Assembly: GCA_947034885.2 (NCBI GenBank) | Contig: OX344749.2 | Coordinates: 44,111,682 to 44,175,681 of the forward strand | Direction: 5' to 3' | DNA: 64,000 bases | From: Thuidium tamariscinum | Taxonomy: Eukaryota > Streptophyta > Bryopsida > Hypnales > Thuidiaceae | Shown: one piece after another, positions 44,917 to 53,746 of the stretch | Numbering within the stretch: position 1 is the first letter of the stretch | Layout: each line of letters starts with the position of its first letter | Notes under the pieces: model-generated | Databases searched by the model: none | What the model was told of the DNA's origin: nothing | What the model saw: only the letters and a program-made list of their open reading frames with translations | Program-made: the position numbers and the translations under genes

Positions 44917-44957
44917 GCGCATTGAGAATCACCCACCTAGACGTGGCTGATTGCGTG
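44917..44957 (+). promoter_or_regulatory. Conserved ~40-bp promoter-proximal block, gene B copy
   Basis: Reverse complement reads CACGCAATCAGCCACGTCTA then GGTGGGTGATTCTCAATGCG. It matches the blocks of gene A and the kinase-like gene and lies on the gene side of the array. Confidence 0.65.
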
Positions 44958-45242
44958 CCCATGAGTTAGGAGTTATGGTTCGTTTTGAACTTTTGGTCTT
45001 CCGTATTGCTCCGGTCGCCCACACTACATCACGAGCACTATTGAAGATTGATTTTTTGTAAATGTAAACATTTTTGTAAATGTGAATAGTTTAAGGTACA
45101 TTTTTTGTAATGGAAAGAATTCTGTAAATGTGAAGTACAACGATTCTAGGATTTTACACTTTTATAGTACTACCTTAGTCTTACACTCTTAGAAGTTTAG
45201 AGAAAGTACATAGTTCAGCATCCTACGTATAGATTGATCATC

Positions 45243-46733
45243 ATGGATGCCAAGCCTCCACCTGCCCCATGTAAACTAGTACTTGGATTGAAGAATAAGG
45301 CGGTTCGTGACAAGAGTCGTAAGAGGGGTGGAAAAAGTCGCAAGAAGCGTGTGCCTTTGCTTTTGCATCCAAAGATAAAGGCTTTTTTAGGCTGGAGAGC
45401 AGAACCTGAGCCTTGGAGTTACGAAACGGTAAACAAATACGTGGATTGGTGCCACATTGATAAGTTGTTTCCGCTATGGCGTCACAAGATACACTTGACA
45501 CAAAACAAGGCAAATCTTGGATATTGCACCAACGAGGCTTTCAAGCAAAGATGTCTAGCTGTATGGACGAGGTTGTACGATGAGCCTAAGCCTTATCGAA
45601 ATGACAATTTCTCTTTGTATCTTGTCCAAATGGTATATGCTGAATGCATACTCAAGAAGAACGTGGACTGGAGTACCTTGAAGGGGCACCCCATCGGAGA
45701 TCGTCCTGAAGAAACATCGATTGTGAATGAAGTTGCATTAGCAGATGTCAAGAACACACTAATGCCTGTGAAATTGGGAAGGCTGGCCGTTTCTAATGCC
45801 GAAATTGTGTGGTCGCCAAATTCTAGCTCAGATGAGCATACCCACGAATATGATGGATATGATTTCCAAAGCGACACTGAAGATGATGTTATGGGAGAAA
45901 GAAAGGTGGCCTTGGAAGTGGAAATTGCCAACAAGGGAAAAGAGAAGGTTGAAGAATTTGTAGTTGTTGAAAATATCCACAATGAAGGCACACAACGTAC
46001 ACAGGCAGTACAACCTATGGAAGTAGACCACAATGGTTTGGTGGGTCACTGCGGTGGAAGTGGAAGCGACTTGGAAGACGATGCAGATGTATTGTACGCT
46101 AAAATACAGAGTGCAATTTTGGGTTTGCAAGAAACAAAGGAGGAAATTGAAGCTCTCCAAAAAATACGAAACTTTCGTTTATCAACTTCATCAGATGCAG
46201 CTGGGGTACATGGGTTGAGAGAAGAGTTGAAGATATTACAAAACGGCATCTCGGAAAATGACTCGCGCTTTGCTACTTTGAAGAGAAGCAGAGATAATTA
46301 CTGGAAAAAGAAAGCAGAGGGTCGTTTGTTTCCAATGGATGAGTGTGCTGTTCTTCAACAGAAAATGAAGATTTTGGAACATGAACGTGGGCGGGTGCAG
46401 AATGAAAGGAGAGGGGTCAATTTGCAAGTAGATGCAAAAGAAAGAGAGTATTATAATGCTGCAATACAATGTGCCTCGACACTAGATGTCTCAGCTATAG
46501 CTCCTGAATATGGCAACACACCAGAAGAGTTATCAACACTTCTAAAGCTTATTAAACTGTACGAACAGAAAACTCTTATCTTACAACAAGAGTCGTCAAA
46601 ATTGCAGTCTGAAATCCGTTTTGAGAGTGCATGGCGGCATTGGAGCCTACGTACTACAGCTAAAGGCGCTAAACGTGTAGATATACAGAAGATGGGGCCA
46701 GAACCCAAAGAGAGTGATTTTTTTGAGCAATAG
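45243..46733 (+). CDS. WCHIDKLF-family protein, cargo gene B (496 aa)
   Basis: Family not recognised. The start MDAK at 45243 is preferred over an ATG-like codon nine bases earlier because gene A also begins MDAK. Residues 20-37 are basic (KRGGKSRKKRV), a likely nuclear signal. Residues 43-150 are the shared domain: FLGW, WCHIDKLF at 69-76, WRHKIH, NKANLGYC, KQRC, VYAECILKK and VDWSTLKG. An acidic linker follows, then coiled coils from about residue 285 to 480. It ends with SDFFEQ and a TAG. The frame is intact and is the only main cargo gene on the plus strand. Its promoter block and CpG-rich array are inverted along with it. Confidence 0.75.
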   Translation: MDAKPPPAPCKLVLGLKNKAVRDKSRKRGGKSRKKRVPLLLHPKIKAFLGWRAEPEPWSYETVNKYVDWCHIDKLFPLWRHKIHLTQNKANLGYCTNEAFKQRCLAVWTRLYDEPKPYRNDNFSLYLVQMVYAECILKKNVDWSTLKGHPIGDRPEETSIVNEVALADVKNTLMPVKLGRLAVSNAEIVWSPNSSSDEHTHEYDGYDFQSDTEDDVMGERKVALEVEIANKGKEKVEEFVVVENIHNEGTQRTQAVQPMEVDHNGLVGHCGGSGSDLEDDADVLYAKIQSAILGLQETKEEIEALQKIRNFRLSTSSDAAGVHGLREELKILQNGISENDSRFATLKRSRDNYWKKKAEGRLFPMDECAVLQQKMKILEHERGRVQNERRGVNLQVDAKEREYYNAAIQCASTLDVSAIAPEYGNTPEELSTLLKLIKLYEQKTLILQQESSKLQSEIRFESAWRHWSLRTTAKGAKRVDIQKMGPEPKESDFFEQ

Positions 46734-49649
46734 AGGAAGCACCTATTAAACTACTAAAAAACCCCTTCTTGGCCGTTTTTGGTTGTAGCCTTGTAGGCCT
46801 ACTTTTTGAGATGTCACTTCTTTCAAATGAATAGAAAATATTAAGTTTTGTCATTTGAATGTGCATGAGTCTTTTGTAAAGATGTGGAAAAATTGTTGAA
46901 TACCAAGGTTGTGCGCTATTTCCAACTTCAAAGAATGGATGATTTCAATTTCCTATAATAGTTTGAAATTTGAAACAAAATGTTTATAATAAAATGAAGA
47001 TATATTTTAAATTATAAACATTGTGTAACACACTAAAGCACCCATAAGCAAACTTGAATGTTTATAATAATTATTGTTTGACCAATGGACATCATGAATT
47101 GGAATTAAAATTTTCTACAAGAATGTTGTACCATCATATGACAGCGAAAGTGCTACTCCTTATTATTCACAATTTCACATGTAAATTCTATTTCTATGGT
47201 ACTTCACTATAAATTGCGGAAGTTAAAAGTTTGAAATTCATTTTCAAAGTGAGAGAACAAAACAAGAATTCTAATGGGCTCATAGAGTCTAGTATTTTAA
47301 AAAATGAGTAACCACTCACAATTTTATATCATCGACTAATTTTGGTATGAGAATGGAAATAGATGTGGGCAAATACCTTAAACCTTTGAACCATTTGTTG
47401 CATTTGGTTTCTTTTTTGGGGAGTAGTGGAGTACTTTAAAATTATTAAAATAATTTTGAATTAAAAAAAAATATGACTATTGTAAACACCTTGAAGATGA
47501 AGGAAAACATGAAAGGATATTTGTTAAGGAAATCTCTAAGTAGGAGAATTTGAGAAGTACCAAACCTCATGAAAAAATATGTCTCAATGTTCTAATTAGT
47601 AAAATATAGAAAATTAAATTTATAAAAAAACAACATTTTTATAATTTTCAAAAACTTTTTGGAGGTGGTTATTCATTAATATAATCACATAAAATCATTT
47701 TTCACATGTTTCCCAAAAGACATAGAAGGAGGTTTGCTTTATGGACTTGTACACCACTACATCACATAAAAATAATTTATCCTAAATTCCTTCTCTATAT
47801 AGCTACAAGTCTACTAGAAGACCATTTAATCCAAATTTGAGCTCAAATTCATTAAAAAAAGGGACTCAATAGTACTAAAACCTCCAAAATGGCATTTCGG
47901 ACTTTTAGATCGGGTCTATTTTGAAATAGTGAAATATTTTTAAAAGTAATATAAAAATTAGACAAATTGTATAATAGTGATGAGCACGTTGTCTAAAAAT
48001 TTTGCGTCATTTAAAATTAAAACACAAAAGTAATCGCCAAGGGATAGATCATCACATGCCAAATGAGACAAAATAGCAAATGAATTAATTGCATCCACCT
48101 TTGTTTAATTTTCTTAATCTTGTCAAATGTAGTGTTCATAAAATTCAAAATAGTTCTTATTATTTATTGAAAGTCATTCATTTTTAATATTACAAGAAAT
48201 CTAAATTCATTTTACATGTTATTTTTTTAAACTAGTATTGGAAGTTGAAATTTTTGTTGGAAAATCCTATTTCGGTCATTCCTAAACTCTTCCCTTATAA
48301 GGTTCTATCATTATCTAATAAGACCTTGAGCACCCTTTCTTTTGATTATTACATTAAAAATTTTTATGTCCCCCTTCAAAAAAATTTAAATATTTCAGAT
48401 ATGGTTTTCAATTATCTTCAAAAGGTTAAATGTGCAAAACCTTTGTTGGCAACTTGACTAGGTGTATTGCAAAATGCAAATGACTTAATGTCAAATTACC
48501 AATCTATTTTTATACTCAAGATACTCTCAATTTTTTTGTAGTTGACCATTTGTCCATTAATTTAAAAAAATGTTAAAACTATAAAGAGAATTTATTAGCA
48601 AAAAAGATTTTTTTCTAAAAAATACAAAATCAAAAAGTTTTCTCATGAACCATGAATGCCTGAAATTTTGTGATTGATAGAAGATGCAACTTGGTCCTTT
48701 AGGGATTAAAATTGATAAAATTTTCTTATGTAGATTATATTTGAACCCTAACCGTAAATTGAAAAATGAGAATCCATTATCAAGTGACTGAAGTGAGCAC
48801 ATTTTGTTAATATTTTAATATGATGATTTTATAACAAATTTAGAATAATTGTTACATTTTTTTGGTTTCTAAAATCAATAAATTGTTGCATTACTTGCAT
48901 AATTATATCCAAATTCTTATGACTCAATAATTAGAATATATTAATATTTATGTAATTATATTTGTAAAATTCTCATGGTTAAACATTTCTTTACAATAAT
49001 TTATTCTTCACTTGATATGTCTTAAATTTTCTTTTTATGTACAACAATCTTTGAACAACAATTTCAGAAAATTATACGATTCTATAAGCGGTGTATACTA
49101 ATGTTCCTACTTGTTGCCAGTCTAAATCTAGACATTTCCATCTCCGGAACAATTAGGAAGTGGAAGTAAATAAGTAACCTTTGTTTATTAGACTTCTATT
49201 TATGTCGAAAGCTTGGAATCATTCCATTTCAAACCCGCAGAAGTTATGATGAATTGCAGTTAGGGGTAGTTTGCGGGTAGATATCGAATTTGTATACTAT
49301 ATATTATAAAAAAAGGCTGAAATGATTTACTTAATTCAATTTTTAATATTTTTGAAGAAAAAAATCAATTATTGGGTGAAGATTGTTTACAGTTTATAAC
49401 TATATTTGAAGGTTTAGCCATGTATGATTAGCATTTTTCATTTTAAAAAAGAAATCATTCACACTATAGTATATTCAAGCATTTTCTACTTCTCTCTACT
49501 AACTACTAAGTACTAACTATTTTTTTCTCTATGTTTTACTATCCCAATTCCCAAACGATTTCAAATGTTTTGAATATATAGTGAATTTGCATTGGAAAAT
49601 GAATTCAAAGACTTACCATCATCTTTAGTATTTTTTCATACAAATGTGA
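46734..49649. other. Long AT-rich spacer between genes B and C
   Basis: No gene seen. A decayed TTAA-element tip (GGTCCTTTAGGGATTAAA) is at about 48692-48709. Confidence 0.5.
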
Positions 49650-50240
49650 CCTTACCAAGAACATTAGCTCAAATTTTAAGAGGAATAAAAAAAGATTTTT
49701 GGTAGTTCAAATATTCAAATCTTGTAATGTAGACTGTGAAAATTTCGGATTTTTTGTCCACATATTTTCAAGCCACCTAAGTAGAACATCCTACAGTGAG
49801 GTATTTGAAAAAATGTTGGACCTACTTTTACTTTATAATTTTTCAATCTTGGACTTATTTTTATTTTATGTTTTTGTAAAGAATGAAAAACAAGCATTCT
49901 TTTTTGGGAATTCTTTTATTAGACTTTCTACTCAATTCTTAAATATCTACAAATTTAAATTTAAAGTCCATAGTAGAATAAAATTCAGCAAATGGCAGTC
50001 AAAGTCATTTGGAATTGTAGGAATGCAAGATAGTGTTTAAGAAGACTATGTTTTCCAACTTTCAATGCTTAAATCTTCTAATGTATACGGTCAAACTTCA
50101 TGAAATTTTGACCACATGATCTCAGACAAACAAAATACAAGATCGTATGGTTAAATTTTATAAAAATACATTTTTTTGGGTCTTTTGGATAAATGCAACC
50201 AAAATGGCAGTTCTTAGTAGTTCTGGATGGGAAAATGGCC
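49650..50240. repeat. TTAA-element family R1, diverged copy
   Basis: Aligns in the same orientation with 26400-26880 (TGGACCTACTTTTACTTTA, TCAAACTTCATGAA, CCACATGATCTCAGACAA). The tips are lost. Confidence 0.6.
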
Positions 50241-50557
50241 ATGGGCCTTTCAGAATAAACAAAATCCATGACAATGATATTTTTTATGGAAACAAGGAAA
50301 CAATACAATTTTCTTGTAGAAAGGCAAAGGTGGTTTATATTAAAAATATAAGCAATATGAAATTGCTTTATAGTTTATATTAACAAAAAGCAAAGTTGTA
50401 GAATCAAATTCTCCAAAGCAAATTGAAGGAAATTCTATTGATCCACAATGCAAGTGGGGAGTATTCACTATGGATATCATATAAGTGCGTACTATGGGCC
50501 TTTTGCTATTTATACCATTACAAAAATGAAGTTCATGTCACAAAATAGTGCTAATAT
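50241..50557. other. Spacer downstream of gene C
   Basis: No gene seen. Confidence 0.4.
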
Positions 50558-53041
50558 TTAGGTGACAACATGTGCATTATCTTGGGCACCACTTGCCTCA
50601 CCATGCTCATAATTGGATGATTCCTCAACGTCAAGCTTACGCTTCGCATGAGTACGAGAAGCTGGACCATCTGCACTCAAAATGGACTCTAAAACATTGG
50701 AATCCTTCAAAGCTTCAAGAGTCCTTGCAGTTTGTAGAGAGTGTTGTTCCAATAGAAAGTTGAGGGCTTGACTTGTGTAGTATGGCCCATATGTAGAGTC
50801 AAGGTACGCCATACTAGTTAAGTCTTCAAGAGAGGCGTTTGAGTCCTGGTTGGCCACTCTATTCCCTTCTAAATCCCAACGATGTTTCAGTGGATGAGGG
50901 CCCCACTTGAAGGTTGCAGAGGTCTTATCAAAATATCCACCGAGACATTGGAAAAAAAATGCCCTCCTCCCCTCGTTACGTGGGCCTGCTCCCATGAGCC
51001 GAGGTGCAACTCGAAGAATTTCATCAGGATCAGTTTCCCAATTCAACTGAGAGCTAGCAGGTCCTTTTTCTTGATCATGTTGGCCTTCACGCCAGCTCCA
51101 CAACAAATCTCGCCCCCAAAATCTTGTATCCATAGTTGTTTCACCATTGTGTTCCCATGAAGGTGGCATGTATGTCATTAGGTTGAACATGGCATACAAA
51201 CGATCATGAAATGGTGCCGAACAAATCACGCAACGTCGCCTTATTAGGCATTGCACAATGAGACATTGAGGATGGTAAACGTGCGTGCATGATCCCAATG
51301 CCCAACCTCCTTCAGGGCCAAAGGATTCCAGACAGATAGGACATTTTGTATGGTCCAAAACAAAGCTTGCTGGCTTTGGCCACAGAAGTTGTCGTTCTTT
51401 CTCATCCAAGTGGCACGACATCTGTTTTTCGCAGTCCCAACCAAGTTGTGCCCAATTGATTCCTCCATTTTCTGCATTCACCATGGGTAGGTTCTCAGGA
51501 AACATGTCCTCCAACAATGGCCACGATGTCATTCCATTCTCACGTTTTGGGGCCTTTGCAACGAAGTTCTTCGCAACTTTGTCCAATTCTTGAGCTATTT
51601 GTTGTGATCTATCCACGGTGAGAATACAAGCAACTTTCCAATGATAGTATGTGGCTGCCAATTGAGCCAACTGTGCTCGTAGTATGTTGTTTTCTTCTCG
51701 AAGATCCAATTTCTTTGTTGAAGATAAGAGATGCGTAGGTGCAGGAAATGAAAGAGAATCTTGGGTTTCCTCGACATCGTTGGGGTCGACGGTATGTTTT
51801 TCCATGATGGTAGGAAGAAACGTGGTTGGAATAATTGAAGAACGCTTTGTACGCTTAGCAACAGGTGGAGAACAATGGAGGAGACCGCTAGTGACATCTG
51901 CCACAACCTTGTCCAAATGATGTGGATCCTGTTCACCAAAGCCATCATCCATATCCGACAAAGTGATCGTCTCACGTTCTTTTTGTCGAAGACGTTGAAG
52001 ATCTTTGGACTGCTGTGAAAGAAGAGCGTTTTTATGGTCCAAATCAGACTGCAATTTCTTCAGGTCCAATTGCATTGAAGCGATTGTGGCATCTTTGGTC
52101 TTCAAGAGGTCCAGAGCCTCAGATAGAGCCATAGTTGAATTTTCTTGAGATGGAGGAATGTGAATAGGAACATTCGCGGAAACTTCCACGGGGGGATCAT
52201 CAGCCGCACCAAACTCGAAGACATCGATTGTGTTACCAGTTGGCAACGGGCGCGTGGGAAGTGTTGTTGAGTTTGATGAAGGTCCGATTTGAATGGTCGA
52301 ACGTCGAACCTTGGTAGGACGTTTTGGTCTCGATCCTCGTGATGCACAAGCCCCCTCAACATTTGGAACTTGCACTTGAGTGGGAGTGACAATTTGTTGC
52401 TTGACTCGCTCTTTTCTTGGAGGTCGTGTACCATTAGAGTCATTGTCCTCTTTAGATTCTTCAGTTTCAAGTTCTGTTACCTTGTTTTGAGGATCACTTC
52501 GAATTGGTCCAAGTCCACCTTCTGGAAATTTCAATACCCCTCTTGGTATTAATCCAGTCTCTGGACGTTCCACGTAGGCAGTTTCTTTGATAGTGGACCA
52601 ATCTACTTCTTTCTTCAAAACAAGCTCAGCATATGCTCCTTGGGCAATGAAAAGAGTCACTTCATTCTTCTCTACAAAAGGGGTTTTGTAGAGGACTTGC
52701 CACAATTCGATGCACCTTTGAACGTAAGGTGCATTTTCACAATACTTCAAGTTCGCTTTGTTGGTGTGTCGATTGAAATGATGACGCCATGGTGGAAACA
52801 ACTTATCAATGTGACACCATTCAATGTATTCTTCACAAGTCTGCATCGTCCATGGTTCTTCTTCCTCATCCCACCCTTTAAAAGCAAGGTGGTTTGGATT
52901 TCTCAGCACATGTCATCGCTTTCTATGAGTGTTGCCTCTACGCTTACGACCCTTGTCGATGACAGCCTTCCTGACCGCACGAGGGGCGCGTGTGTTGGTC
53001 GAAACCGGGAGTGGCACAAGATTGTTGCCTTCGGAAGCCAT
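50558..53041 (-). pseudogene. WCHIDKLF-family protein with RING-H2 finger, cargo gene C (one in-frame stop near the N-terminus)
   Basis: From ATG 53041 the frame encodes a basic N-terminus (KGRKRRGNTHRKR), hits TGA at 52915-52913 and continues open in the same frame to 50558. The 783 codons after the stop begin in the shared domain (GWDEEEEPW, WCHIDKLFPPWRH, NKANLKYC, VDWSTIKE). A Pro/Ser-rich linker and coiled coil follow, then at about residues 523-565 a RING-H2 pattern: C-x2-C, x14, C-x-H-x2-H-x2-C, x10, C-x2-C, matching the C3H2C3 consensus of E3 ubiquitin ligases. The tail ends with a basic KRKLD patch. Genes A and B show no such finger. The TGA could be a CGA arginine codon after C-to-T change; alternatively translation starts further down. 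A CpG-rich array begins about 140 bp upstream. Confidence 0.7.
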
Positions 53042-53120
53042 GGGATTTGTTGCACTCGATAACAAGGAATCACGAAAACGTAGCCGAATAGAGAAAATAG
53101 TCAATATTCATCCAAAGGTT

Positions 53121-53140
53121 AATGCATGCAGCCAATAAAG
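53121..53140 (-). promoter_or_regulatory. Weak match to the shared promoter block, gene C
   Basis: ATGCATGCAGCCAATAAAGG resembles ACGCATTCAGCCACTCAGAGG of the kinase-like gene. It contains CCAAT. Less convincing than the other three. Confidence 0.3.
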
Positions 53141-53176
53141 GTTGCAAGACGAGAAGCCTCGACGGAGAATGAAGGT

Positions 53177-53572
53177 AACATGAGGGGGCGACTGCATTTA
53201 TAGGTGGTGCGACCACGGGTACAGGGCGAATGCCGAAGTCGGAGGTAGGCGACCGCGGGTTGCAGTGGGGCGACCTCGGGTCGCGGTGAGGCGACTGCGG
53301 GTCTCGGTGGGGCGACTGCGGGTCACGGTAGGGCGACTGCGGGTCGCGGTGGGGCGACTGCGTACATGTTGGAGGCGACTATGGGTAGGAAGAGGCGACT
53401 TCAGGTCGTCCCTGTGCAAAGCGCGGTCGCCCTCTACGCGCGGTCGCCTTACGTGGTCGCCTTCCACGTGCAGTCGCCCTTCACGCGCGGTCGCCCTCTC
53501 CCGCGGTCGCCCTCTCTCGATGTCGCCCCCAGGCGCGGTCGCCTCCGCTGGACCCGCGGTCGCCTCCGAATT
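53177..53572. repeat. CpG-rich array, right subterminal and upstream of gene C, two-sided
   Basis: 53187-53410 reads GCGACTGCGGGT on plus, the orientation used before minus-strand genes such as C. 53425-53572 reads CGCGGTCGCC on plus and points outward, mirroring the left-end array. The switch lies at about 53411-53424. Part of the first half has a regular period near 27 bp. Confidence 0.9.
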
Positions 53573-53727
53573 TGCCACGCGGACGCCACATGGCATCTAG
53601 GTGGCCTTGGTAAAAGAGGGGTAAACTTTTTAAAAGTCAAAGGTAACTTTGACTCTATTGGACGTCGCGGGGGTATCCACTGGACGTCGCGTGACGTCTG
53701 GTTGTCGCGATGTCGCGTTGTCGCCAG

Positions 53728-53738
53728 AGAAAACCCTG
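53728..53738 (-). repeat. hAT right terminal inverted repeat
   Basis: AGAAAACCCTG, exact reverse complement of 17157-17167. Confidence 0.9.
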
Positions 53739-53746
53739 GTAGGTGG
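53739..53746. repeat. 8-bp target site duplication, right copy
   Basis: GTAGGTGG, identical to 17149-17156. Confidence 0.95.

Larger units (their letters stand above)
17157..53738. mobile_element. Giant (36.6 kb) cargo-carrying hAT transposon
   Basis: Boundaries are exact. The termini are inverted repeats CAGGGTTTTCT and AGAAAACCCTG, with looser similarity further in (ACGTC- and GTCGCG-rich). They are flanked by a perfect 8-bp duplication, and the interrupted tnp2 frame is continuous across the empty site. CAGGG termini with 8-bp duplications are established hAT features, and a hAT transposase is encoded inside, 1.8 kb from the left end. Cargo comprises three WCHIDKLF-family genes, a kinase-like gene, SUVH/SRA fragments and other captured pieces, with CpG-rich arrays at both ends and before the genes. 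Most hAT elements are only a few kb, so the size is exceptional. Younger TTAA elements have since inserted into it. Confidence 0.9.
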
